From Candidatus Nomurabacteria bacterium (lineage in GTDB: Bacteria; Patescibacteriota; Minisyncoccia; Phycocordibacterales; UBA9973), in assembly GCA_023267275.1 (NCBI GenBank), contig JAHFNO010000010.1, positions 1 to 44,639 on the forward strand: DNA of 44,639 nucleotides. The letters are read 5' to 3'. Under the pieces are notes generated by a model, which was not told the DNA's origin, searched no databases, and worked only from the letters and a program-made list of their open reading frames with translations. Position numbers and translations under genes: made by a program. This document shows positions 32,407 to 40,189 of this stretch, one piece after another. Positions within the stretch are counted from its first letter, which is position 1. Every line of letters begins with the position of its first letter.

Positions 32407-32781
32407 ATGACACATGAACAAGCTACAAGCCTTTTGCAAATATATGGGAAGGCATGGGAAACTCGCGACCCAGATCTGATTACTACAATTTTTACTGAAA
32501 ACGCTACGTATCATGATCCAAAAGAGCCATTGAATACTGGTCGGGATGAGATTCGTAAATACTGGGAGACAAAAGTTATTGGAGAACAAGAAGATATTCA
32601 TTTTGATCTTTTACATGTTTGGATTGATGGAGATGATGTAATTGCAGAGTGGCACGCAACATTTAAAGATATTAAACGTAGCTTACATATTGACATGATG
32701 GAGGTTGCAATTTTTTCTGTAGTTGAAAATAAATTTGGCTCACTTCGTGAATATTATAAAACTGTAAAAACAGAGCTTTAA
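32407..32781 (+). CDS. SnoaL-like (NTF2 fold) protein
   Basis: A 124-residue protein with the NTF2/SnoaL pattern: YGKAWETRDPDLITTIFTENATYHDP, TGRDEIRKYW and VIAEWHATF. Such proteins are small hydrolases, isomerases or binding proteins. It is one base from the SDR gene, so the two are coupled. Confidence 0.85.
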   Translation: MTHEQATSLLQIYGKAWETRDPDLITTIFTENATYHDPKEPLNTGRDEIRKYWETKVIGEQEDIHFDLLHVWIDGDDVIAEWHATFKDIKRSLHIDMMEVAIFSVVENKFGSLREYYKTVKTEL

Positions 32782-32782
32782 T

Positions 32783-33577
32783 ATGGAAACAAAATCACTC
32801 ACTGAGATTGTAAATCTCGCAGGAAAGGTTGCTATTGTTACTGGTGGTGCAATGGGTATCGGATATGGTATTGCATATCGTCTAGCAGAAGCTGGTGCAT
32901 CACTTATGATTGCCGATATGAATAAAGAGGCGACGGATACTGCTGTGGCACAGCTCTCAGCGAAAGGCTGGAAGGTGAGTGCATTTGCAGTGGATGTTTC
33001 GCAAGCAGACCAAGTGAATGCCATGATTGCGCAAACAGTGGCAACATACGGTGCAGTCGATATTTTTGTAAACAATGCCGGCATCTATCCAAATATTCCA
33101 GTGATGCAAATGGAAGAAAAAGATTTTGATCGCGTCATCGCCGTAAATCTCAAAAGTGCATACTTGTGTATGAAAGCCGTTGCAACACAAATGATAGCGC
33201 AAGCACGTGGTGGAAAAATGATTGTGGTGACTTCAATCGATTCATTGCATCCATCCATGATTGGACTTGCTGCCTATGACGCATCAAAGCATGGTTTGCT
33301 CGGCTTTGTAAAAAATATCGCGCTCGAACTTGCTCCACACAACATTCAAATCAACACGATTGCTCCAGGAGCAATCGCTACGCCTGGCACTGGTTCTGGA
33401 AAAATGACCGAAGAACAGTTGAACGAAACAATGAAACCGTTTATTGAAAAAACTCCAATGCATCGTCTTGGCATGCCGGATGATATTGGCAAGGTAGCAC
33501 TTTTTCTCGCATCAGATCTTTCGAGCTATATGACTGGTTCTCAGGTGGTAGTGGATGGAGGAATTTTGTTGAAATAG
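32783..33577 (+). CDS. Short-chain dehydrogenase/reductase
   Basis: A classical SDR using NAD(P)H: TGGAMGIG (20-27), NNAGIYPN and the catalytic Ser with YDASK (about residue 166). DMNKEA after the second strand has an acidic residue, favouring NAD. The C-terminal GSQVVVDGGILLK is typical. It forms a small operon with the SnoaL-like and cupin genes, perhaps acting on one metabolite; the substrate is unknown. Confidence 0.94.
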   Translation: METKSLTEIVNLAGKVAIVTGGAMGIGYGIAYRLAEAGASLMIADMNKEATDTAVAQLSAKGWKVSAFAVDVSQADQVNAMIAQTVATYGAVDIFVNNAGIYPNIPVMQMEEKDFDRVIAVNLKSAYLCMKAVATQMIAQARGGKMIVVTSIDSLHPSMIGLAAYDASKHGLLGFVKNIALELAPHNIQINTIAPGAIATPGTGSGKMTEEQLNETMKPFIEKTPMHRLGMPDDIGKVALFLASDLSSYMTGSQVVVDGGILLK

Positions 33578-33592
33578 GTATATACTCTACTT

Positions 33593-33976
33593 ATGAAAGG
33601 ATACATCGCAAATATTGAAGAATTGTCATTATCAAATGAGTATTTTAGAAATGTGCTCTACACTGATCCACGGCTACAGCTTGTGGTGATGAGTCTTAAT
33701 CCAAACGAAGATATTGGTATGGAGATGCACAAACTCGACCAATTTATTCGCATTGAGAAAGGTGAAGGGAAAGCAATACTCGACGGTGTAGAAACAGCGA
33801 TTGCCGATGGTTCGGTGGTAATTATTCCTGCCGGCACAATGCATAATATTATCAATACTTCAGCAGTAAATCCGATGAAGCTCTATACGCTCTATGCTCC
33901 ACCAAATCATAAGGAGGGTACGACGCATAAAACGAAGGCCGAAGCGGAGGCAGCGGAAGAACATTACGAAGGTTAG
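33593..33976 (+). CDS. Cupin-domain protein
   Basis: Single small cupin: MEMHKLDQFIRIEKGEGKAILDG is motif 1 (His and Glu ligands) and VIIPAGTMHNIIN motif 2 (His ligand). The Ala/Glu-rich tail follows. Such proteins are often isomerases or metal-dependent dioxygenases. It is 15 nt after the SDR gene. Confidence 0.9.
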   Translation: MKGYIANIEELSLSNEYFRNVLYTDPRLQLVVMSLNPNEDIGMEMHKLDQFIRIEKGEGKAILDGVETAIADGSVVIIPAGTMHNIINTSAVNPMKLYTLYAPPNHKEGTTHKTKAEAEAAEEHYEG

Positions 33977-33983
33977 TCCTTAT

Positions 33984-34112
33984 GTAAATCGCGCATTTCT
34001 GAATCAGTAGATTCACTCTTGGAGCTTGTTGAAAACCATATTTTCTACTCGCCGTATGTTTAATACGTATACGTATAAAATAAAGTTTTCGCCTCGAACT
34101 GCATCGATTTTC
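33984..34112. repeat. Modular palindromic repeat, copy 2
   Basis: Ends GCGCATTTCT and CTCGAACTGCAT with terminal stem AAATCG (33986-33991) / CGATTT (34105-34110). It carries GAATCAGTAGATTC and ACGTATACGT-type modules. Confidence 0.75.
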
Positions 34113-34167
34113 AAAAGTCCTAATTGAATAAACTATTATCAGTAAATCAAGATTGGCAGAAACAATA

Positions 34168-34191
34168 ATGCCATTTCTCACTATCGGATGA
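34168..34191 (+). repeat. Shared 24-nt leader overlapping the 34188 start
   Basis: It encodes MPFLTIG and its TGA overlaps the ATG of the next gene (ATGA). The same 24 nt with one change lies before greA (43398-43421), encoding MPFLTTG. Core CTCACTAYCGGATGA. Confidence 0.75.
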
Positions 34192-34712
34192 AAAAAATTA
34201 TTTCAATTCTTGCTGTTCTTGTTTTGATTGTTGTTGTGGCAAATCTTTTTCTCTCACAGAAAAAACAAGCTCCAGTAGTATCTCCGTCGTACAAAAATAT
34301 AAGTTATCAAATCGATGGGAGAAATGTGACGCTTAAAGACGGGATTGCCGTAGAAGATGTGGCGCCGGGTTCGGCTGAAAAGCTCACTACGCGCTATTTT
34401 GGAAATGCGGCGACCGGCGATCTTAACGCTGATGGAAAACCTGATACAGCCTTTTTGTTGTCACAAGATGGTGGAGGAAGTGGAACAATGTATTACGTTG
34501 TTGCTGCACTCAATACTGGCACAGGATACGTGGGAACAAGCGCCGTATTTCTCGGAGATAGAATTGCACCACAGACAACTGAAATCAAAGATGGTGTACT
34601 TATTGTAAATTATGCGGATCGAGCACCAGGGGAGCCAATGACAACAAAGCCATCTATCGGTGTTTCAAAATATTTGAAAGTTGTGGGCACGGATTTGGTA
34701 AACGCAAAATAA
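34188..34712 (+). CDS. Membrane-anchored extracytoplasmic protein
   Basis: An N-terminal signal anchor (about residues 2-24) is followed by a beta-rich domain. ATGDLNADGKPDTAFLLSQDGGGSGT resembles a Ca-binding FG-GAP/EF-hand-like loop. No family assigned. Confidence 0.7.
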   Translation: MKKIISILAVLVLIVVVANLFLSQKKQAPVVSPSYKNISYQIDGRNVTLKDGIAVEDVAPGSAEKLTTRYFGNAATGDLNADGKPDTAFLLSQDGGGSGTMYYVVAALNTGTGYVGTSAVFLGDRIAPQTTEIKDGVLIVNYADRAPGEPMTTKPSIGVSKYLKVVGTDLVNAK

Positions 34713-34714
34713 TC

Positions 34715-34972
34715 ATGGAGAAAATGTTTTTTGTGTACGTACTTGAATGTTTCGATACAACTCTCTATGTAGGTTCGACAGATAATATTGAAAAGCGATT
34801 GCATGCACACAATCATTTAAAATCCGGGGCGCATTATACAAAGATTCGTCGTCCGGTGGTGCTTCGGTATTCGGAACAAGTAGCTACCTATGCCGAAGCT
34901 CGTGCAAGAGAAGCGGAAATAAAACGGCTAACACGCGAACAAAAAATAGCACTGATACGAACAGAAAAATAA
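34715..34972 (+). CDS. GIY-YIG domain protein (UPF0213-like)
   Basis: An 85-residue single-domain GIY-YIG endonuclease-like protein: VYVLECFDTTLYVGST gives both signature strands, then EKRLHAHN and HYTKIRRPVVLRYSE with EAREAE as the catalytic Glu region. The cellular role of this small family is unclear. Confidence 0.92.
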   Translation: MEKMFFVYVLECFDTTLYVGSTDNIEKRLHAHNHLKSGAHYTKIRRPVVLRYSEQVATYAEARAREAEIKRLTREQKIALIRTEK

Positions 34973-35001
34973 TCACGACATATGTCGTGATTATTTTTTT
35001 G
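34968..35001. terminator. Terminator after the GIY-YIG gene
   Basis: A perfect 28-bp palindrome (34968-34995, AATAATCACGACAT half) is followed by T-rich sequence; it serves both converging genes. Confidence 0.92.
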
Positions 35002-35006
35002 CTATG

Positions 35007-35753
35007 TTATGCGATGTTGCTTTTCCAGCGATCGAGAATGATTGCGCCAGCAATGGCAGCATTGAGTGATTCTGCTTTGCCACCAAATGATGGGATGGTT
35101 ACTTTTTCGGTTACGCATTTTTCGACATCGCGGCTAATGCCATGTGATTCGCTTCCGATAACGAGAATTCCTGATTTTGGAAAGGCGAGTGTGTGCACTG
35201 ACGTACCACCAAGAAACGCGCCGAGCACTGCCGTTTTTTGTGACTTGAGATAGATAGGCAGATTGGTATAAAAACCACTCACACGCGTAAATGAACCCAT
35301 GCTTGCGGCTATTGTTTTTGGGTTGTGCCAGTCTACGCAAGATTCTGAACAGACAATATGTTTGATTCCATACCAATCGGCAATACGAATGAGCGTACCC
35401 AAATTGCCAGGATCACGGATGTCATCAAGGGCTAAAATAACACCGTCCATCTTTGGAACAGAGGCTTCTTTTTGGATAGCAATAGCGAGTGCGCCATCGT
35501 TGTGTTCGAGTGTGCCAAAGGCTTTCAATTCTGCACTATCGACAGCCTGTACGCGGATATCTTTTCTCTTGTCGATGATGTCTGTATGTGCGTCAATAAA
35601 ATCTTTTGTTACGTATACGTTGTCGATTTTGTAGTCGCTTTGCAAAAGCTCAAGGACATTTTTTGTGCCTTCGACAAGGAATTTTTTGGTCTCTTGCCGA
35701 TGTTTCTTTTGATGAAGCGCCTTTATTACTTTGATGGTCATTGGGTTGGTCAT
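35007..35753 (-). CDS. SpoU/TrmH family rRNA or tRNA 2'-O-methyltransferase
   Basis: SPOUT fold: FLVEGTKNVLELL substrate-binding N-domain, then LDDIRDPGNLGTLIRIADW (motif 1), GILVIGSESHGIS (motif 2) and IPSFGGKAESLNAAIAGAI (motif 3, usually IPM..G..ESLNVSVA). The substrate is not predictable. I start at ATG 35753; ATG 35741 is also possible. Confidence 0.93.
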   Translation of the reverse strand: MTNPMTIKVIKALHQKKHRQETKKFLVEGTKNVLELLQSDYKIDNVYVTKDFIDAHTDIIDKRKDIRVQAVDSAELKAFGTLEHNDGALAIAIQKEASVPKMDGVILALDDIRDPGNLGTLIRIADWYGIKHIVCSESCVDWHNPKTIAASMGSFTRVSGFYTNLPIYLKSQKTAVLGAFLGGTSVHTLAFPKSGILVIGSESHGISRDVEKCVTEKVTIPSFGGKAESLNAAIAGAIILDRWKSNIA

Positions 35754-35792
35754 AAAGTCAATATAGCACGAGAACAAAAGAACACCAGAATA

Positions 35793-35829
35793 AAATCTGC
35801 CCGCTCGGCATAGCCGAGCGGGCAGATTT
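35793..35829. repeat. 17-bp GC-rich hairpin
   Basis: AAATCTGCCCGCTCGGC/GCCGAGCGGGCAGATTT with loop ATA, in the gap between two minus-strand genes. It has no strong T-run on either side, so it is either a processing signal or a mobile palindrome. Confidence 0.85.
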
Positions 35830-35878
35830 GTAGCTATTTGTAGATTTGTATTATTCGTTGATTGGTATGTTTATCTAC

Positions 35879-36199
35879 TTATTTCTTCGGTGCTGGCGTA
35901 GCAGGTGTACTTGGTGCTGTAGTACCTCCGTTTGGTACAACAACTCCTGATTCAAATCCTGGACCATAATCAGTGCCATATGCACCATACATCATTCCGC
36001 CACCAAAATGACGATTGTAGCTATCATATCCACGACTCTCGAGCATTCCCTTGAGTTCACCCATTTTGAATGCGAAAGAGAAGATGAGCACAAGCACTAC
36101 GATTTTGATGAGCCACTTCATGATGTGCATGTGGTGATGACCACAACCGCAACCACTGCATCCACTCATACCGCACATGTTATTTTCTTTATTTTCCAT
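35879..36199 (-). CDS. Cys/His-rich small membrane protein
   Basis: The N-terminus has CGMSGCSGCGCGHHHMH (8-24), then one transmembrane helix (about 27-46) and a Gly/Pro/Thr-rich tail. The Cys/His cluster could bind metal. No family recognised. Confidence 0.65.
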   Translation of the reverse strand: MENKENNMCGMSGCSGCGCGHHHMHIMKWLIKIVVLVLIFSFAFKMGELKGMLESRGYDSYNRHFGGGMMYGAYGTDYGPGFESGVVVPNGGTTAPSTPATPAPKK

Positions 36200-36248
36200 A
36201 TTATAAAAATTATTATTAATAATTAAAACAAAAACATAATGAACAAAA

Positions 36249-36731
36249 TTATTGTACCGTATTTTTTACCATACCGACAGGCATTACACGAATAAGTTTT
36301 GCATCGACCTCGGCACTTGCTGTGTCTGGCTCACCGATAACTACAATAAAATCTCCTGTTCTCAAATCTGTACCTGAAATTGTTGTGCGCATTTTTCGAA
36401 TAATCGTTTCGTCTTCAATGTGTACTATTTTTTCCGTACTATCCTTGTCGGCAACGACGAGAGTAGGAAGATTGATACTCACGATTTTTCCGCTTGCACC
36501 GTGGGCTCCCGATTCTGCGTCCTGAACAAATCCAGCGAGGTGACGTGGGTCACCGGATGAAAGCGGTTGGTAGAAGTTGTCACCCGCAACATTGGTGAAC
36601 GAAGCTCTCATAAATCCTACACGCATTCCGATATTGAAAATAAGGAGTGCAACAACGGCAATGATAAAAACCCCAACAATTTTTTTTGTTGTTTTTGACT
36701 GCAGTTTTGTTTTAATTGTTTCTCCGTTCAT
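36249..36731 (-). CDS. Membrane-anchored DUF5666-like protein
   Basis: One transmembrane helix (about 18-37) is followed by a beta-barrel-like domain: GKIVSINLPTLVVADKDS, VHIEDETIIRK and LRTGDFIVVIGEPD, the DUF5666 pattern. Function is unknown. It lies 5 nt downstream of the likely anti-sigma gene, so it may belong to the sigma-factor operon. Confidence 0.75.
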   Translation of the reverse strand: MNGETIKTKLQSKTTKKIVGVFIIAVVALLIFNIGMRVGFMRASFTNVAGDNFYQPLSSGDPRHLAGFVQDAESGAHGASGKIVSINLPTLVVADKDSTEKIVHIEDETIIRKMRTTISGTDLRTGDFIVVIGEPDTASAEVDAKLIRVMPVGMVKNTVQ

Positions 36732-36736
36732 AGAAA

Positions 36737-37147
36737 TTAGGCGAGACTCGCATTAGTATGAGTAATAAAAAGTGGTGATGATTTTGAGAAATTCCGAATT
36801 GACCAAAGTACAACGGCCACACTGGTAAGTACGATACAAATTTCAATAAACGGAAGTGATTCAATAAGTGAAAGAATGATTTGCTTCCAAAGTGTGAGCG
36901 CAGTAGCAGAATCGGTAAAGATAAGCGAGAAATAATTTCCAAAACTTGAGCGTGTAATGACGAGCGTGGTATGGATTGCACTCGCTACAAAGATTCCTAG
37001 CGATGCAAGAAACAAACCGCCCCAGACAATCTGGTCCTGGCGTTTTTTCTTTTCGATTGCCTGTTCTACGCAAAAAACGACCTGTTGATAGAGATTTTTG
37101 GGTATATTGATTTCGTTCTCTTGTTTAAACAGGTTTTTGAGTGTCAT
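36737..37147 (-). CDS. Two-helix membrane protein, likely anti-sigma factor
   Basis: A cytoplasmic N-terminus (about 35 residues) is followed by two transmembrane segments (about 42-62 and 90-112). There is no zinc anti-sigma HxxxCxxC motif. It lies directly after the ECF sigma gene, the usual place for a membrane anti-sigma factor, but the call rests on position. A good ribosome binding site (AAAGGAAAT) fixes the ATG at 37147; the upstream frame is not needed. Confidence 0.6.
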   Translation of the reverse strand: MTLKNLFKQENEINIPKNLYQQVVFCVEQAIEKKKRQDQIVWGGLFLASLGIFVASAIHTTLVITRSSFGNYFSLIFTDSATALTLWKQIILSLIESLPFIEICIVLTSVAVVLWSIRNFSKSSPLFITHTNASLA

Positions 37148-37201
37148 ATTTCCTTTTTCTATACGTGTTGTCTTATACATTTGGTGCATTTTAGAGAATT
37201 T

Positions 37202-37310
37202 GTGTAAACAGCGCATTTCTTTGTTGCTTCGCTCGTTTGTTCCCGCGGAGTAGGTTTACTACACCTTGGTCTCAAGCCTCGCTCGCGCCTCGAACTGCAT
37301 CTGTTTGCAC
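37202..37310. repeat. Modular palindromic repeat, copy 3
   Basis: Terminal stem GTGTAAACAG (37202-37211) / CTGTTTGCAC (37301-37310), one wobble. The interior is nearly identical to copy 1 for about 75 nt (GCATTTCTTTGTTGCTTCGC, CCCGCGGAGTAGG). It lies between sigma and the likely anti-sigma genes. Confidence 0.85.
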
Positions 37311-37315
37311 GAATT

Positions 37316-37882
37316 CTACTGTGGATTATTTTCAAACTGTTCTCGTAATTTTGCCAGGGCTCGACGATGCCGGCTTTTGACTGTATTTAAGGGTTTATTT
37401 AGTACTTTGCCGATGGTTTCGAAGGTCATATCTTCTTCGTAGTGGAGGAGAAGGATTTCTCTGTCTTCCGGGGAAAGCTGGAGTAAGCTTTTGTTGAGGG
37501 ATTTTGTTTGTTCAGCTTTTTCGATGAGTGTTTCGGGAAGTGTTTCGGGGTCGGACAGTGTTTCGGTGAGAAAATTGTTTCCTTCTGCATCTTCAAAGTC
37601 GGAGAAGACTGCCATTTTTTTCTTTCGTAAATGATCGAGTGCTGTATTGCGGGCTATAGTAAAAAGCAACGACCGAAAGGTGTTGGTCATTTTATATTTT
37701 GGAAGCGAGCGCCAAATTTTTACAAATGTTTCTTGAGTGATATCTTCTGCCTCGCCACTGCTGCCAGTCATGCGATAGGTAAAGATGTAAATGGGTCGTG
37801 TATATTTTTCAATCAGGATATTGAGTGCATTCGCATTGCCCGCTTGATACTCGGAAATAAGCTCGTCATCGGTTTTTTCCAT
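37316..37882 (-). CDS. ECF-type sigma-70 factor
   Basis: Region 2 (about residues 20-90) has IYIFTYRMTGSSGEAEDITQETFVKIW and the helix with SLLFTIARNTALDHLR; region 4 (about 130-185) has LSPEDREILLLHYEEDMTFETIGKVL and NTVKSRHRRALAKLRE. No region 1.1 or 3, so it is an ECF/group 4 factor. I start at ATG 37882, seven codons inside the longer frame whose extra residues lie in a hairpin promoter. The same hairpin promoter precedes the genes at 40190 and 41169. Confidence 0.93.
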   Translation of the reverse strand: MEKTDDELISEYQAGNANALNILIEKYTRPIYIFTYRMTGSSGEAEDITQETFVKIWRSLPKYKMTNTFRSLLFTIARNTALDHLRKKKMAVFSDFEDAEGNNFLTETLSDPETLPETLIEKAEQTKSLNKSLLQLSPEDREILLLHYEEDMTFETIGKVLNKPLNTVKSRHRRALAKLREQFENNPQ

Positions 37883-37888
37883 ACGTTT

Positions 37889-37929
37889 AGTATACCCGCA
37901 CACTTAACTTACACAAGTAAGTGTGCGGG
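37889..37929 (-). promoter_or_regulatory. Hairpin promoter of the sigma-factor gene
   Basis: CCCGCACACTTA (37895-37906) pairs with TAAGTGTGCGGG (37918-37929). On the minus strand AAGTGTGCGGG runs into TATACT (37894-37889), 6 nt from the ATG. Confidence 0.7.
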
Positions 37930-37948
37930 TATTTGGGAAGCAGTATTT

Positions 37949-38857
37949 TTATATCACTGCTTTTCCCGCGGAGTTGAATGCGTGAATTTTGTCTTCTACG
38001 ACAGCAGCAACTGCGTCGATCACTGGCCCCATGAGTTTGACGGTAGCAAATTCTTTTGGATTTTCATCGAGTTCTTTATCGAGTGTTGTGCGAAATGCAA
38101 AACGCATATCGGAATTGATGTTTATTTTTGTCACGCCAATTTTTACCGCATCTTCAAAATAGTGGAGTGGTGTATCAGATCCACCGTGGAGACTGATGTT
38201 GCAGTCGATTGCCGCACGAATTTTTGCCAAGAGTTCGAGATCGAGTATTTTTGGCACAGGATATTTTCCGTGCAGATTGCCGATTGCCGCAGCAAATGTA
38301 TCGATGCCAGTTGCATCAACAAACGCTTTAGAGCCTTCGGGTGTACTGAATGTTTTTTTGATTTCTTCGTAATCGATTGCTTCTGTGTGCACGTTGCTAC
38401 TGCCACCGAAATAGTGGGGTTCTGATTCGACAAGCGCGCCAGTGGTTTTTGCGTATTCCACCACTTCACGTGTGGCAGCAATTATTTCTGCATCTGTGGC
38501 ATTATGATTTTCTTGAGAAACATCGATGTGAATAAATTCAAAACCTGCATCAATGCCGGCTTTTGCCGCTTCGACACTCGGACTGTGGTCGAGATTGAGA
38601 TACATTTCGATACCGTATTCTTTTTTATAGTTGGTGACCATGTCGCGCGCGTTGGTAAGACCAATAGCAGCCACTTCTCCGTGGGAAAGTTCTACGAGTA
38701 CTGGTGCGTTGAGTTTTTGCGCTGTTTTGCAGATGGCGATGAGTGTTTCTTGATTGTCGATATTAAATGCACCGACGGCAAAATGCTCGGCTCGGGCGCG
38801 CGCCATCAAGGCGCGCGCCCGGATGCAATTCACCTCCATTTCTTGTTTTGTTATCAT
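37949..38857 (-). CDS. fba: Class II fructose-bisphosphate aldolase
   Basis: A zinc aldolase of glycolysis/gluconeogenesis. AVGAFNIDNQETL starts the barrel, NLDHSPS carries a zinc His and FEFIHIDVS the catalytic region; SEPHYFGG, ISLHGGSDTPLHYF and GVTKININSDMRFAF complete the site. Near the N-terminus IRARALMARA is encoded by a GC-rich palindrome (38793-38821) and looks inserted between MEVNC and ARAEHF. Length 302. Confidence 0.95.
   Translation of the reverse strand: MITKQEMEVNCIRARALMARARAEHFAVGAFNIDNQETLIAICKTAQKLNAPVLVELSHGEVAAIGLTNARDMVTNYKKEYGIEMYLNLDHSPSVEAAKAGIDAGFEFIHIDVSQENHNATDAEIIAATREVVEYAKTTGALVESEPHYFGGSSNVHTEAIDYEEIKKTFSTPEGSKAFVDATGIDTFAAAIGNLHGKYPVPKILDLELLAKIRAAIDCNISLHGGSDTPLHYFEDAVKIGVTKININSDMRFAFRTTLDKELDENPKEFATVKLMGPVIDAVAAVVEDKIHAFNSAGKAVI
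38793..38821. repeat. GC-rich palindrome in frame in fba
   Basis: CGGGCGCGCGCC, loop ATCAA, GGCGCGCGCCCG: a perfect 12-bp stem, far more GC-rich than its neighbours. Confidence 0.85.
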
Positions 38858-38924
38858 GCCTACATAGTATCAAGTGCTGACAAATGTGTACACACCAGGA
38901 ATACAGTCGTGATACTATATATAC

Positions 38925-39560
38925 ATGCACAAAACGCTTTTGAGTAGCAATAAACGCATGAGTGGCAGGGAACAGGCAAGTCTCCAAGTGGTCTTTCTTT
39001 TTATTGTGCCCATTGCGCTTCTCTATTTTCATATTCTTCCGATAAGTTCACGAGTACCAGTGCTTCTTGTTTTTTCTTTGCTTATGTATGGAACGATACA
39101 CAAAGAAGGTTGGACATTGCGTGATGTTGGCTTGGTGGGAACAGTAAAAAAACACGCACTCAAGATGTACTTTTTGGCAACGAGTCTGGCCCTCTGTGGC
39201 ATTATTATTCTTTCGCAATATATGGGAAGAACACACGTGCATCATTGGTGGACTAAGCCCCATTTTCTCTTTTTGTTTATTGTCGTTTCTTTTTTTCAAG
39301 AGTTCGCCTTTCGTGGATTTCTGATGCCACTTCTGCAGAAAATTTTTCCAGATATGTTGACTGTAGTATTGCTGAACGCACTCTTATTTGCTGGAATGCA
39401 TGCAATCTATCCGTTTCCGATGATCGGGTTACCACTCGCATTTCTCGGAGGAATCTTTTTTGCTGTGCTATATCACAAATACCCCAATTTGATTTTGGTT
39501 ACCATCTCACATTCAATTCTCAATTTCACGATGGTGTGGTACGGATTTTTTACGGTATAA
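38925..39560 (+). CDS. CPBP/CAAX-type intramembrane protease
   Basis: Six or seven transmembrane helices. FFQEFAFRGFLMPLL carries the EExxxR-type motif with Gln replacing the first Glu, LFAGMHAIYPF the His, and ISHSILNF the final motif. The substitution of the first Glu makes activity uncertain. Such proteins process membrane peptides or confer bacteriocin immunity. Confidence 0.87.
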   Translation: MHKTLLSSNKRMSGREQASLQVVFLFIVPIALLYFHILPISSRVPVLLVFSLLMYGTIHKEGWTLRDVGLVGTVKKHALKMYFLATSLALCGIIILSQYMGRTHVHHWWTKPHFLFLFIVVSFFQEFAFRGFLMPLLQKIFPDMLTVVLLNALLFAGMHAIYPFPMIGLPLAFLGGIFFAVLYHKYPNLILVTISHSILNFTMVWYGFFTV

Positions 39561-39587
39561 AAAAAGCCCTGCACTAGTGTGCAGGGC
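39559..39587 (-). terminator. Terminator of the 39605 gene
   Basis: GCCCTGCAC/GTGCAGGGC (39566-39587), loop TAGT, T-run on the minus strand. Confidence 0.88.
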
Positions 39588-39604
39588 AGGTGACTTTATA
39601 TTAT

Positions 39605-40024
39605 TTATATTTCCCGTTCATAAATTGAATGGACTAATTTGGTACCGATATCAATCCAAGCTATTCGCTTGCTTTTTTTATACAACACACATGATGCAAG
39701 TGAATATCCGATAAAGGTGGTGTCGTGATTGTGTTTGTACACCGGTTCCATCGCTATTTCCATTCTGTAGGGTGCAAACCGATAAAGATAAAGTTCATTA
39801 CCTTTCGATTTCATTTTGTATGCCTTATCTATCTCCAAGTAAGTTGCATTAAAAAATAGAATTTCATCAAACACTCTGTGTTTAGTAGTGTAATTGATGA
39901 TTTTTAGACATCTCGAGTAAAATTCGTTCCTCATTTTTCTTCTGTGTTTGATGGTTATAACGAAGTTTATTAATGAGATCATTCCGATTGCGGAAATGGC
40001 GACAACAATGTTTAGTAAGTTCAT
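39605..40024 (-). CDS. Hypothetical single-pass membrane protein
   Basis: An N-terminal helix (about 4-25) then a basic soluble domain of about 110 residues. No family recognised. It has its own terminator. Confidence 0.55.
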   Translation of the reverse strand: MNLLNIVVAISAIGMISLINFVITIKHRRKMRNEFYSRCLKIINYTTKHRVFDEILFFNATYLEIDKAYKMKSKGNELYLYRFAPYRMEIAMEPVYKHNHDTTFIGYSLASCVLYKKSKRIAWIDIGTKLVHSIYEREI

Positions 40025-40106
40025 GATTAAGAATTTTTTTACAGATTAGAACATTTTTAATTAAATGTCAAATTTTATTCAATAAATCAATGCCTTGCTA
40101 TTCCAA

Positions 40107-40181
40107 CCCGCACACTTACTTTTTTGAGTCACCTGTGGTGCGGAGTAAACTCTTTCAAAAAAGTAAGTGTGCGGGTATACT
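40107..40181 (+). promoter_or_regulatory. Hairpin promoter of the 40190 gene
   Basis: A perfect 21-bp stem (arms 40107-40127 and 40155-40175) encloses CACC/GGTG and GAGT/ACTC mini-hairpins. The 3' arm AAGTGTGCGGG runs into TATACT (40176-40181), 8 nt before the ATG. Nearly identical to 41088-41162 and related to the sigma-gene promoter. Confidence 0.75.
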
Positions 40182-40189
40182 GTTTGTGT

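Noticed and set aside
37631..38425. 264-codon open frame on the plus strand
   Set aside because: Antisense to the sigma factor and fba, both with clear family motifs.
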